This document shows, piece after piece, positions 23,471 to 35,569 of a DNA stretch of 64,000 nt; the stretch's first letter is position 1; every line of letters begins with the position of its first letter. A program made the translations under genes and the position numbers. The stretch comes from Plotosus lineatus (Eukaryota > Chordata > Actinopteri > Siluriformes > Plotosidae): the NCBI GenBank assembly GCA_024760905.1, contig CM045729.1, positions 63,273,580-63,337,579 of the forward strand, written 5' to 3'. The notes under the pieces are model-generated. The model ran no database searches. It was given only the letters and a program-made list of their open reading frames with translations, and had not been told where the DNA came from.

Positions 23471-24633
23471 TGACATACATTCTGAAACTCTGTCTCACCC
23501 GCTCCTGTGCACAAGTCATTGCTAATGTGAACCTAATATTAATTAATAATACAAATATTTAAATTACTTAACAGTGACTACAATTATTCTGGCTTAAATT
23601 CCCTTTCATTCCTTCCTATATGATTATCTGTAAGCTTCCCAGACACCCGTCTGATTTCCCTTGCCATGTAGACGTGATGCTAGCTGTTAGCTCAGAGGAA
23701 AGTCTTTCAGCGCTAACATTTAGCCACTTAATCTTAAAATGCTCCAAACTCCAAACTAAGGCTTTCAGGGATGTGAGCCAAACTGTTCTGAGCAGTATTG
23801 GAGACCCGAAGTTGACTGAAAACTCTGAGGAATTGAGTTGTAATCTGGATTCCACAAGTAAAGTATTGCACGGAGGGTTTTTTTTTCCCCCGCGACAATC
23901 ATTTTCCCATCAGACCCTGCACCTCGCTGAAATAAACGCAGATTTGATCAACATTATGGAGTTTTAGCTTTAACTTTATGAGTCACTTATGAATATTGAT
24001 TCCAATAATAATGCACTATATTTAAATGTATAAGTAATATGCTCTGAGCAGTCACTTAGCTGGACTAAAGATAACTTAAAATAAAATGAAATCCATTACC
24101 AGTAACTAATTTCTTTTAGTAAATTACATTTTCTCCTGGTAAATTAATTCTCCATCTTCCTCTGCAAAAGAAGCTGATGACCACAACCTAGATATAATAG
24201 AATATTTGAGGGAGGGCAGTGGTCTGAATGCCAGACCTACTGGAAAGAAAACAGATAGTTGTGGTCAATTACTTTTTGTTCTTTCCCCTGTGATAAATGT
24301 ACTTACAGAGGTCTATGGAGCAGGGACAGTGTTAATTGATTAATGAGATCCTTTGTGAAATTAGAATGAGCAAATCCCTCTTAATTAGGGCTCATTAAAT
24401 AGGGTTGTGGGTAATGGCTTGAAATGAACTGCTCCCTAAAACACAAGGCTTTGTTTGTGTTCAGAGTACAAACTAGATAATTTGGTTCAGACACTATTTT
24501 ATTGTTTCTTTCATCATCACTAAAATGTAATTTAGAAAAAGATATGTTGTTGTCTTACAAACTGCACGCTATACATCGGCATTTGATTACACCAGCAGCA
24601 TTATTAAGGGAAAAAAAAAAACAAATCTGTGTA
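23471..24633. other. Non-coding interval
   Basis: Low-copy-looking AT-rich DNA. The open frame at 23620-23967 shows no family resemblance that I recognise. Confidence 0.5.
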
Positions 24634-25058
24634 CAGTGATCCCTCGCTACTTCGTGGCTTCAGTGCATTGTGGGTTTTTCAAAAATATTCATTGAAAAAT
24701 TAAAAAATAAGGAAAAATAGGGGAAAAGTTAAAAAATACCGCAAAACAACACCAATTATGCAACCACCCCCCCTAAAAAAAAAAAATTAAAAAAATTAAC
24801 AACCCAAAACCCCCCAACAAAACTACTCACATTTTTATGTGAGGTGAGCATCTGAGTGCGTGCAAGTGCATCTCTGTGTGTGTATTTATATTTAATTTAC
24901 GTCTTATGCATTATTTTTAAATGTTTAATTGTTATTATAAGCATTTATAGCATTGAATATGTATTTACTGATATTATATACACATATACATGTACGTATA
25001 CATCAGTCAGGGGGGTCAATCCTACTTCGTGAAAATTGGTGGTCGTATGTGTGGGTGG

Positions 25059-25096
<38 letters not shown>

Positions 25097-25165
25097 CTCT
25101 GTGTGTGGGGACGGGGACGGGGGGCGTCTTGGTCTCCATTAACCGTGGAAAGTGAGGGATCCCTG
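24634..25165 (-). mobile_element. Tigger-like MITE (CAGGGATCCCTCAC family)
   Basis: Left end CAGTGATCCCTCGCTACTTC and right end GAAAGTGAGGGATCCCTG, flanked by TA (24632-24633, 25166-25167). The interior is AT-rich and holds an expanded (TG)n at about 25058-25094. Same family as 29077, 34019, 37795 and 48560. Confidence 0.85.
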
Positions 25166-26141
25166 TATATAATTTCTTTTGTGCTTATTGGTCTTGGGGT
25201 ACGGTTCAGAGCACACTTCCTGATCATGAAACTGTTCAGTTGAGTTCAGATGAAGAGAACATGATGTTCCATTTCAGTGTGTCTTGACTATGCAAAGCCA
25301 AACCTTATGACATGCCAGAAATTTAAAGCAATCCATTTAAGCAAGGGAGATGCAGGTGTGTTGTTTTCCCCACAAAATATCTTAAATAAACTAAAAAATG
25401 TGCCAGTTTAATTCCCATTTAACCTTAGGAAACCATATACTGTAAGGACTTGAATGTAGCTAATGTTCTTTCTGCCTGTCTTATGAACTACAAGCTAAAT
25501 TCTTGATGTTTTAGCTCCCTCTGCTGTTTCATAATGAAATAGTTAATAAAATAGATATACAGTACAGTATATTTTTTCACAGGGTTAAGGATAAGTCCTA
25601 ATGCTTCATTTAATGCACCCACAGTCCAGTTATTGCAATGAATAATAATAATTACAGCAAGTATTAGCAGCTAGCATTATTATTTACATATTATTATGCT
25701 GTGAAATGCATGCCAGTAAACATTTTAAATGATTGTAATTAATATTATTAATAACCATCACTACATTGCCTTGACAGCCTCTTTAACATTTCTTTAACAG
25801 TTAAATTAATAATTAAATCACAAACCATTTTTACCCTCAATAAATAAATGAATAATTGAATACGTAAATTGCAATGCAATGGTTTGGTGAACCGTTCATT
25901 GTTCAGCCACCTTTGTCCAGAATCAGCTGAGATTGGCTTCAGCCTCCCTGCGAGTAAGATTAAGTGGTTTAGCAAATAGATGAATGCACTGAATGCATAA
26001 ACAAAAAACAAATAACACTCACTGACTGAAATAACCTCTAGGTGTTCTCTCAGAGGCACACAGAAGACCTTTCTGAAATAATATTTTGGCCAAAAAGGGC
26101 GGTTTAATGTTACCACATCTATTTCTCTGTGTCCAAAAGCA
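25166..26141. other. Non-coding interval with an L2-like tail remnant
   Basis: 25880-25985 resembles tail A (CAGAATCAGCTGAGATTGGC ... AAGATTAAGTGGTTTAGC). No gene was seen. Confidence 0.5.
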
Positions 26142-26267
26142 TTCATTCATTCATTTTCTGAGCCACCGAATCCTAATTAGGTTCGCAGAGAGACTGGCAC
26201 CCGTCTCAGCCGACTCTGGGCGAAGACAGGATACACCCTGGACAGCTCACCAGGCTATTGCAGGGCT

Positions 26268-26316
<49 letters not shown>

Positions 26317-26562
26317 ACACTTAGGGGTGATTTTGGAACAGACAGTTAGCATACTGTGCATGTTTTTGAACTGTGGAAGGAAACCGAAGTCCCTGGAGGA
26401 AACTCACACAAACGTGGGGAGAGCATGCAAATTCCAGTCACAGAAATGCCCGAGCTCGGGAATCAAAGCCAGGCCTTCTTGCTAGAAGGTGAATGTGCTA
26501 ACCACTGCACCACAACACCACTATGCTGCCCCTGTTCAAAAGCAACTGAAAGCAATTGTAGA

Positions 26563-26615
<53 letters not shown>

Positions 26616-26620
26616 ACATT
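26142..26620 (-). mobile_element. tRNA-SINE with L2-like tail, reverse, with two microsatellites
   Basis: Starts with tail complement (GAATCCTAATTAGGTTCGCA), has an internal (CA)n at 26271-26318, then GGGAATCAAAGCCAGGCCTT and a head complement near 26505. A (GA)n at about 26566-26612 follows the head. Confidence 0.75.
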
Positions 26621-26871
26621 AATCACAACACAGCCCACCGGAGAACAAAACACAAAACCCATGACTGTCCTTGTGGCCTACGTTTTCATTTATAAACTTT
26701 ATATGCATTGATATTCATCCAACTACATTTAGTTCTGTTGTTTTTCAGCCCTATGATTCTGGTTTATTTATCGTAAATAGAACTTAAGATTTACTTCATG
26801 ACTCATGTCCCCATTCTTGCACATAAAGTTTCTTTTCATAATGAAATTATTCGCCGGTATGAGTTCCTGTG

Positions 26872-27192
26872 AAGTAGTGGTTATCACGTCCATTTCACAG
26901 CAAGAAGCTCCTGGGTTGGATTCCCGGCTCGGGTGTTTTCTGCGTGGAGTTTGCATGTTCTCCCCGTGCTTGCATGGGTTTCCTCCGGGTACTCCGGTTT
27001 CCTCCCACAGTCCAAAAGCATGCACAGTAGGTTAACTGGCCGTTCCAAATTGTCCTAGGTGTGAGTGTTGGCTCTGCAATGACCTGGCGAGCTGTCTTGG
27101 GTGTACCCCCCACCCTTGCCTGGAATCGGCTGAGATGGGCGCCAGGTTCCCCCTGACCCTAATTAGAAGAAAGCGATTCAGAAAATGAATGA
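26872..27192 (+). mobile_element. tRNA-SINE with L2-like tail, with target duplication
   Basis: Duplication ATGAGTTCCTGTG (26859-26871, 27193-27205). Well-kept GTTTGCATGTTCTCCCCGTG and GGTTTCCTCCCACAGTCC body, and a tail ending AAATGAATG. Reference copy of the second SINE family in this window. Confidence 0.9.
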
Positions 27193-27205
27193 ATGAGTTC
27201 CTGTG

Positions 27206-27634
27206 GACACACATGTGCATATGCTATCAGAGAAAAGGTTTTAATTCAATAACTAATGGTTGAGGTGTTTAATGGATCGTGACTTCATTAAAGGTTGTGC
27301 TGTACTTGGGATCATTTCAGAGTAACTTTTTGGAATAATTTAGCTCAATGGCTATTAGGCATATTACAGATGAGGTTCAGAAGTCTATTGTAATATGAAT
27401 ATCAATGTTTGTTTTATTTAAAGTATTCTGTATATTTGCAATTTACAGCTTTCTGACCTTTGATTCGGAATATATGTCATTTAAAACAATTTAAATTCAA
27501 ATTTAATAACTGAAGAATTAAGCATGACAATGTCTGTAAAACTAAACAAAACAAAACAAATTAAATTATAACTGTTCCCACGGTTACTTTCCAACTTTTA
27601 TAAATCGGGGGATGATATACAGTATAGTGTATGA
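27206..27634. other. Non-coding interval
   Basis: AT-rich; nothing recognised. Confidence 0.6.
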
Positions 27635-27646
27635 ACCAATTGAAAT

Positions 27647-28074
27647 TGTAGGCCTCCGTCAGTCTCGAAGGACTATGGCGCTGCGCTCTGGCTGGTATCC
27701 CGGCTGGTGATACTCTCCAGTTTGCAGAGCCCGGGTAGGAAGTATGGAGGACAGGCTGTTCCAATGGAAGGGCAGAAGCCGATACGGCTGTGTTCCAGTG
27801 CTGCTGCAGGAGTTTCCAGAACGTTGCTGTGAACGAACTGCCTCAGAGGACTCCGACCCCTGATTAGCAACACGCTGACGGATATGCAGCCACTCTTGAC
27901 GAAAGTCAGCAATGGTTCTTTTACACCATAGACAGTGAGAGACATGGCTAGCCTTTGCTAACCCAGTTAGCTGCACTATTGGGGGGCAGTGGCAACTTGT
28001 TGAGAGTGGGGCTTGAACCCCCAACCCTAGGATCAGCGATCCAGGCGACATTACCACCAGGCTACCGCTGCCCC
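27647..28074 (-). mobile_element. Body SINE with tail D, reverse
   Basis: Duplication ACCAATTGAAAT / ACCAATTTAAAT (27635-27646, 28075-28086). The right part holds head and body complements. The left about 210 bp (GTAGGCCTCCGTCAGTCTCG ... CCCTGATTAGC) is a 3' tail unlike tails A, B or C. Confidence 0.85.
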
Positions 28075-28086
28075 ACCAATTTAAAT

Positions 28087-28646
28087 AAATAGAAATCTAA
28101 TTAACATAGCATGCTTAAATGTAATAAAAACATTTCAATAAATTGAAGAAAACAGAGCTTTGATGGGATCACTGAGACATTTACCGCTATGTGTATTAAC
28201 AGTTTGCTATTGGATAATTAAAATATTCTGTATTTTTAAAAATCTTTTCATGATCGGAAAATCCATGCTCATTAATTATCTGTAATACAATCGTGAGCCT
28301 GGAAAGAAATATCATGGAGACTGGGAAGCTGCGAAATGGTTTCTCTTAATGGCCCATCATCACACTCATTACCGGCTCACCAAGAAGGATCGTTTTACTA
28401 TCAAGGTCATTGCACTTGACTACATCTGTTCCTTTCTGCCCCTGCTGCCCTTTATGAGCTTTCAGTACGAATATATACGAGAAAAAGAAATGTGCAAAAT
28501 CAAAACATTGTATGAGGTTGAAAGCATTCACTGATTTCAAGAATGACATCAAAACTGGACTACATCAAGTTAGAAACATAAGCAAATACCAGGCCAGCAA
28601 ATCTTTACAAGAAAAAATAAAACCAAGAGGTTTCATGTACTGTAGA
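28087..28646. other. Non-coding interval
   Basis: 28280-28540 reads like moderately complex, non-repetitive DNA, but no protein family was recognised. Confidence 0.5.
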
Positions 28647-28999
28647 GAGATTTCCTTTCGGCTTTTTTCCTTTATCAGGAGTCGCCACAGTGAATGATTT
28701 GCACGCTTGATTTGGCAGAGGTTTTTACGTCGGATGCCCTTCCTGACACAACCCTTTATCAAGGGGCAGAAACACACTGATGGCTTTGCAGCTACTCTTT
28801 ATGAAAGTCAGCAATGGTTCTTTTACATCAATTTCTCACCATAGACAGTGAGAGACATGGCCAGCTTTTGGCAACCCAGTTAGCGTGCACTGGGGGGGGG
28901 TGAGGGGGACAGTGACAAGATTGTGGTGACTGGGTCTTGAACCCCCAACCTTAGGATCAGCGATCCAGTGCGCTATACCACTAGACCACCACTGCCCTG
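28647..28999 (-). mobile_element. Body SINE with RTE-type tail B, reverse, with target duplication
   Basis: Duplication TTTCATGTACTGTAGA / TTTCCTGTACTGTAGA (28631-28646, 29000-29015). Tail complement CCTTTCGGCTTTTTTCC ... GAGTCGCCACAGTGAATGAT, full body and head. Confidence 0.9.
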
Positions 29000-29076
29000 T
29001 TTCCTGTACTGTAGATATAAGGAAAATACTTTTTCTGTATAACATTCATTTATTTATTTATTTCATTTATTTTATG

Positions 29077-29487
29077 AATTTTCGTGGTTAATTGCAACCA
29101 AGACCCCCCGTGACCGCCGATTTCCACGAAGTAGGATTAACCCCCTGACTGACGTATAAGTACATGTTTATAAAATATCATTAAATACATATTAAACGCT
29201 AAACAAAATAAAAAAAAAATAATGTTTTAAATAAAATATAAATATAGTACACACAAGTAGAAATGCGCGTGCACACACTCAGATGCGCACCTCACATAAA
29301 AAAGTAAGTAGTTTTGTTGGGGGGTCTTGGGTTGTTGTTTTTTTTTTTTCTTCATTGTTTTTGGTCTTGTTTTGCAGCATTTTCCTTAATTTTTTTCTTA
29401 TTTTCCCTTAATTTCCTTATTTTTAAAATTTTCCATAAATATTTTTGAAAAACCCGCGATGCACTGAAGCCACAGAAACTATCACTG
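29077..29487 (+). mobile_element. Tigger-like MITE (CAGGGATCCCTCAC family), 5' end missing
   Basis: Shares CCACGAAGTAGGATTAACCC and GCGCACCTCACATAAAAAAG with the other copies. It ends ATCACTG before TA (29488-29489). The first about 20 bp of the left terminus are replaced by a TTTA-rich run. Confidence 0.8.
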
Positions 29488-29561
29488 TATAAGATTATGG
29501 ACACCTGTCTGTCACATTCATATGATCTTGTTGAATGTCCAAACCAAGTTTAGTCCACCTT

Positions 29562-29613
<52 letters not shown>

Positions 29614-30127
29614 TTAATAATAACGTCACATTTTCTGAAACAGCTTAGTATGTGGTAGTCAGGTGCGTACAGGGCATACAAAGAATATCTAACCTGACAT
29701 ATCTGATCAGTTAATTCGATCCTGCTCTGTTCCATTTATAGAATAAGAAAATATACAATAGGAATAATTGGATAAGATAGAATTCTATAATGCTCTCAGA
29801 CAGAAAAAAAATTCACAGCAAACAAGGCTTTCATGAACAAAAATGCTTTTATGATATATACTTATGCAGACGTATAATATATATTAACAGCACCTGACTG
29901 GTCTGCAGCTAAGGCCACATATCAATAAATCTTGAGCCTTCGTGGCATTTTTGCCACTTAACTTGTTGCCCTTCCTCGGACCATCTTTGGTGGGTACTTA
30001 CCATTGCACACTAGAAACACCCTGCCATTTTGGAGATGAGTCACAGTGTAACCCTTATCAAAGCCACTTTCAGACCCAAAGGTCCCATTCGGACCCTTCT
30101 ACTCACTCATTTTTCTTGCTTCTAACA
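29488..30127. other. Non-coding interval with (AAT)n microsatellite
   Basis: (AAT)n at about 29565-29622. No gene was seen. Confidence 0.6.
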
Positions 30128-30461
30128 TCATCATCATCATTTTCTGTACCCGCTTAATCCTAATTTGGGTTGCGGGGAGGTTGGTGCCCATACCAGCCAA
30201 CTTCGGGCGAGGGCAGAGTACACCCTGGACAGCTCGCCAGGCCATCGCAGGGCGGAAACACGCTGACGGCTTTGCAGCCTACTCTTGTCGAAAGTTCAAT
30301 GGTTCTTTTACATGCCTCACACCATAAACAGTGAGAGACATGGCTGGCCTTTGATAACCCAGTTAGCTCCACTGGGGGGACAGTGACAACCTTGTGAGAG
30401 TGGGACTTGAACCCCCAACCTTTGAATCAGCGATCCAGCGCCCTATACCACCACTGCCCCA
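30128..30461 (-). mobile_element. Body SINE, tail A, reverse, with target duplication
   Basis: Duplication TTGCTTCTAACA / TTGCTTCCAACA (30116-30127, 30462-30473). Complete tail, body and head complements. Confidence 0.9.
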
Positions 30462-30473
30462 TTGCTTCCAACA

Positions 30474-32394
30474 CATCAACTTTAAGAACTGACTTTACTT
30501 CCTGCCAAATACATCCCGCTCCTTAACAGGTGCCAATGAAATGAGCTTAATCTGTTCTTCACTTCACTTCTCCGTGATCATGTTTTTAATGTTATTATTT
30601 ATCTCTGTATAACTTTTCATGATGGTCTATATAGAATTGAATTCACGAAGAAAGACCAAGGTGACCCTAAGCTGTTTCAAATTGACTCTAGGTGTTAGTT
30701 GTGAGCGTGGATGGTTGTGTGTGTATGTTGCCCGGTCTGGTGAGGTGCTGGTATAGATGTACAAGAGAATTATACAAGTATTAGAATGTGTCTGCTGCGA
30801 GTTCAGGCTGAGTGAGATGCCGCTCCATGTTCATATTTAGATTCTTTTGGTACTGTTAACTACAGAAACTGTAAAAAAATATTTTAATATTACTTTGAAT
30901 GTAGCCAATAACATATAGTAATGCCTCCCTACAATAAAACTTTATATTATAATTGAAAATATTGCATGCACTTTTTTTTTATTTTCTTGGTAATTTCATG
31001 ACTTTTACATGAATTAGAATAACAGTCATTATTCATACCATTACAATGGTGTTAGTGGGTCTGCTCGGAAAAAGAGAAGTTAGAAATATAGCCATTCATT
31101 GATGAATCTTGACTGGCACATATGGTTTGGTAGATATTGTTCATTATTGTGAAGAATGTTTGATTTTCCACTCCCACAGCCCACACGTATCTCTAAATTA
31201 TTTAATATTAGCAAGGGTTCTTCAGGCTAATCACTGATTATGTTACATAGGAAATATGAGTGAGATCCTAAAATGGAATAATGGAGAGTGAAATGCCATC
31301 AAGCACTAGTAATTTAATCCAGGGTTACCAAAAGCCAGATAAACCAAATTGTTTTGTGAGGCTGGTTGGAATGGTAAAGCAAAACACGAAACCGATATTC
31401 AGCACGATTGGCCCTCCCCCTGCCTCATTGTTTAGTCTTTAATCACAGTTGAGGATCTGGAAAGATCTACGTCCCTGGCTCCTGCCCCCTGTCTCTGAAT
31501 GCTGATCCCCAGCTGTCCTGACCTCAACATTGCATGATTTACTGAGATAAACACTGACAGGGAAATGGGATCTCTCCATCTCTATTAATATGGAAGGTCA
31601 GATCATTTGCCAAAAAAAAATGTCCTGTGGGACAAATTGACTGTTAGTTCATAAAATAATGCCATAAATAAGTTAAATGGGCTACAAGCCGTACATATAC
31701 TGCAAATACTTATTAAATACACCAATCAAAGGATTTTACCCACACTAGTGCACATGTTTATATCAATTTTGTATGATGCTAGGGCAGGTGGGAGATTCTT
31801 TGTTCATTCAGATAACAGATGGAAGATCAGTTGTGCAGGCAGAGACAATCTGGACCATTTGACACGTATAGATCATTTCAAGTGTCGAGGGGAGGCTGAG
31901 AAATGGGACGAGCTCGCTACACCTCAAAATAACTAACACAAGCATGCCGCTTAGATCCACTGTGGTTAGAAGGGCTAATGTGCCATACAGGCTCATGTAA
32001 CTCAGGACATTGCTCCTGTGTGACTGTCATCAAAACAGAAAAACACAATTTGGAAACACAGCATGAATTTTATTCGGCATTTTACAATGCATTCAAGATC
32101 TTATCCCATGAACACTATATGCATATATGCACAGAAGGTCAACAAGCCGAACAGATCAAGGAAACGCTGTCTTAAAAATAAGGGCTTTTATGATTTTTTT
32201 AATGGACTCAAATTGACAAATATTAATCAATCAATCAATCCTTTGAGCATGCTTGGTACTGTTGAATTTGTAGTATACAGTTGTAGGAGAGTAATGACAT
32301 ATCCCATTATCAGGGCTCATCCAGAAGTGGATGGATTTCCATTTTTAAGCTGCTTTCATTCTCATGTCATCTCTAGAGATTTTCCATGCCAACA
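30474..32394. other. Non-coding, mostly non-repetitive interval
   Basis: Nearly 2 kb with little visible repeat. 31300-32200 has balanced composition and could hold conserved non-coding sequence, but I recognise no exon. Confidence 0.5.
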
Positions 32395-32700
32395 TTGCCT
32401 CTGGTGTAATACTGGTGTAGTGATTAGGGTCCTGGGTTCATGATCGAGAGGTCATGGGTTTGAATCACTGTTAGACCCCCACCATGCTTGGAAGCTTGGA
32501 CAAGGTCTTAAACACAAGAATGCATCTGCCTACGCAGCAGTAAAAATGAGTACCAGTCAGAATTTTGGGGAGGTAACTTGCGATGTACTAGCATCCCATC
32601 CAGGAGGAATTGAACTCCTAGTTGCTTCATGCTACAGAAACCAGGATAAGTTAGATTAGCCGGCAGACTCGGATGTAAAAAGCCAACAGATAGTCACTTT
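32395..32700 (+). mobile_element. tRNA-derived SINE (third family), second copy
   Basis: Matches 15027-15300: GGTGTAGTGATTAGGGTCCT, CATCCAGGAGGAATTGAACT, TTGCTTCATGCTACAGAAAC. The 3' end is diverged. Confidence 0.75.
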
Positions 32701-32730
32701 AATATTGCTTCTGGTTTGTTCATCAGAATC

Positions 32731-32931
32731 TTCTTCTTCTTTTCCTTTTGGCTGTTCCCTTCAGGGGTCGCCACAGCGCATCATCTGCCTCCATCTCACT
32801 CTGTATCTTCTTCTGCTACACCAACTACCTTCATGTCGTCCTTCACAACATCCATAAATCTTCTCTTTGGTCTTTCTATAGGCCTTCTGCCTGGTAGTTC
32901 CAACCTCAGCATCCTACTACCAATATATTCA
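32731..32931 (-). mobile_element. Short RTE LINE 3' fragment with target duplication
   Basis: About 200 bp antisense 3' end (TTCGGCTGTTCCC-like, GGGGTCGCCACAGCGCATCA). It lies between CTGGTTTGTTCATCAGAATC (32711-32730) and CTGGTTTGTTAATCAAAATC (32932-32951), a 20-bp duplication with two mismatches. A severely 5'-truncated but genuine retrotransposition event. Confidence 0.9.
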
Positions 32932-32951
32932 CTGGTTTGTTAATCAAAATC

Positions 32952-33397
32952 AACCTCTCAATATTTGGAAGACTACTTTGTGGCAATATCTATTTTTAAA
33001 AAAATACACAAAATAAAAGTGAAGTAAATTAAACCAAAGACCAGGCTACATAATGCATGACAACAATGCTCTCTATTGGAAACATACAGTACGTGACTTA
33101 ATAAGAATTTACATCAATGATGTTTCTATAGTAGTACTGTATTAGTTCTGTTGATTTTTATAAAAACAAACAAACAAAAAAACCCCCCATTGTAGCTCTG
33201 AACTGAGCCAATGATGACAATTCTTATAAAGTCAATCAGGCTTATTTACAATTACTGTACAGTACTTGCATTTTTTTCTTTTTTATTTTGATGCAACCTC
33301 TTCAGCAACCGCCTATAATTCTTCTTCCAAAAAGTTTATTTGCAGGGTCCAGTTGTTCAGTACACATTACAGTATACTGTAGCCCAGCCAGGATATG

Positions 33398-33431
<34 letters not shown>

Positions 33432-34018
33432 GGAACACTCATTTGAAACCCTACCTCTTGGTTAGGAAAGCCCTCCTCTTCCCTTAACCTTGCTGTGGAA
33501 TGAGTTTCTATAAATAGTTTTATCTGTGCTGAGGAGAGGTTCAGGAGAAGACAGGGGACACAGCGAAGTGAACTAACTAATCGAAATATTTGATTATATA
33601 AGATACATTTGATACTGCTGTATTAGACTGAAGAACAAATCATTTGGTAGATGGGTGGGAAGGCTGCAAAAGCTAAGATTTGTGTAGATGATTTTAAAGA
33701 GGAAGAAAAACACTACATCATCTGGCAAAGGAGGAGTAAGAGAGAAAACTAGGGGAAATTCAATTAGCTCAACTATGCAGAGGACCTACACCCCCACCAG
33801 ACACGAGACAGCTGAAATTGAAGTACGAGGAGAAGAAAACAGTAAATATCATCTGACTTCAATTTCCTGCCTCATGACTGCACATGGGATCAGCCGGGAA
33901 TCAATCTCAAACTTTCTGGCTAGAAGCTTGCCTCTTTTTAAATGACTTGTTTTGTCAGACTATGGTTAGATCAATAAGCACAAAACTGTCACCGATGAAA
34001 GAGTAAGACAGAGAGATA
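32952..34018. other. Non-coding interval with (GT)n
   Basis: (GT)n at about 33401-33430. The open frame 33688-33945 shows no recognisable family. Confidence 0.55.
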
Positions 34019-34199
34019 CAGGGATCTCTCACTTTCTGCTGTTAATTGGGACCGAGATACCCCCGTGACCACCAAATTCAGTGAAGTAGGATCAACCCCC
34101 TCCAACCCCCCAACCCCCCGATTGACGTATACATACATGTTTATGTGTATATAATATCAATAAATACATATTCAATGCTATAAATGCTTGGAATAACAA
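34019..34199 (+). mobile_element. Tigger-like MITE, 5' fragment abutting an RTE copy
   Basis: Left terminus CAGGGATCTCTCACTTTCTG preceded by TA (34017-34018). It continues to AATAACAATTAAACATAAAA and then changes into RTE sequence. The rest of the MITE is not found beyond the RTE 3' end at 37069. Confidence 0.75.
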
Positions 34200-34219
34200 T
34201 TAAACATAAAAAAGTAGGC

Positions 34220-35569
34220 ATGAGTCAAGGACTGAGAGTAGGGACTTTGAATGTTGGAACTATGGCAGGAAAAGGTAGAGAGCTGGCTGACATGATGCAG
34301 AGGAGGAAGGTAGACATACTGTGTGTTCAGGAGACCAGGTGGAAAGGCAGCAAGGCTAGAAGCTTAGGAGCAGGGCTTAAGCTGTTTTTTCATGGTGTGA
34401 ATGGGAAGAGAAATGTTCAGGAATGTTCTAGAAGTCAGGATCTAGAAGTCAGGAATGTTCTAGAAGTGAAAAGAGTGCCAGACAGATTGATGAGTCTCAA
34501 GTTAGAAAGTGAAGGCGTGATATTCAATGTTGTTAGTGCTTATGCCCCACAGGCAGGATGTGAGCGAGAAGAGAAGGAGAAATTCTGGAGTGAGTTAGAT
34601 GAAGTGATGCAGAATACCCCCAGAGGTGAAAGAGTGATCATTGGGGCAGACTTCAATGGACATGTTGGTGCAGGAAACAGAGGGGACGAGGAAGTGATGG
34701 GTAGGTTTGGTATCCAGGACAGGAACGCAGAAGGACAGATGTTGGTAGATTTTGCAAAAAGGATGGACATGGTGGTGGTGAATACTTTCTTCCAGAAGAG
34801 AGAGCAGCATAGGGTAACTTATAAAAGTGGAGGCAGGAGCACACAGGTAGACTACATCTTGTGCAGGCGATGTAATTTGAAGGAAGTCAGTGACTGCAAA
34901 GTAGTAGCGGGTGAGAGTGTTGCCAGACAGCATAGGATGGTGGTGTGCAGGATGATGCTGATGGTGAGGAAGGTGAAGAAGGCAAAGGTAGAGCAGAAGA
35001 CAAAGTGGTGGAAACTGAAAAAGGAAGAGTGTCAGATTGTCTTCAAGGAGGAGTTGAAACAGGCTTTGGGTGGTCAGGAAGTGCTTACAGATGACTGGAC
35101 AACTACAGCTGATGTGATCAGGGAGACAGGTAGGAGAATACTTGGTGTGACATCTGGAAGGAAAGTAGATAAGGAGACTTGGTGGTGGAATGAGGAAGTG
35201 CAGGAGTGTGTACAAAGGAAGAGGTTAGCTAAGAAGAAGTGGGACATTGAGAGAACCGAAGAGAGTAAACAGGAGTACAGGGAGACACAGCGTAAGGCAA
35301 AGGTAGTGGTGTCAAAGGCCAAACAGAGCGCGTATGATGACTTGTATGCTTGGTTGGAAAGTAAAGAGGGAGAAAATGATTTATACAGGTTGGCACAGCA
35401 GAGAAATAGAGATGGAAAGGACGTGCAGCAAGTTAGAGTGATTAAGGACAGAGAGGGAAATGTATTGTCTGATGACAGAAGTGTGCTAGGAAGATGGAAA
35501 GAGTACTTTGAAGAGCTGATGAATGAGGAAAATGAGAGCGAAAAAAAGAGTAGAAGAGGTGACTATTGA
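34220..35569 (+). pseudogene. RTE LINE apurinic/apyrimidinic-like endonuclease and linker
   Basis: Starts GLRVGTLNVGTMAGKGRELA. It shows the catalytic Glu in VQETRWKG, SAYAPQAGC, the Asp/Asn pair in GADFNGHVG, and TYKSGGRSTQVDYILCRR. These are the standard motifs of the LINE endonuclease that nicks target DNA. Around 34408-34472 the family's GVGVILKEGFVRN stretch is replaced by a short self-duplication (the AGAAGTCAGGA repeat). After a lysine-rich linker the frame is lost at an A run near 35545, and the frame stops at 35567-35569. Such frames are often misnamed craniofacial development protein 2-like in fish annotations. Confidence 0.85.

Noticed and set aside
34220..35569. Host gene similar to craniofacial development protein 2
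   Set aside because: The frame is the endonuclease of an RTE-type LINE, is followed by reverse transcriptase, and occurs again at 61150-62640.
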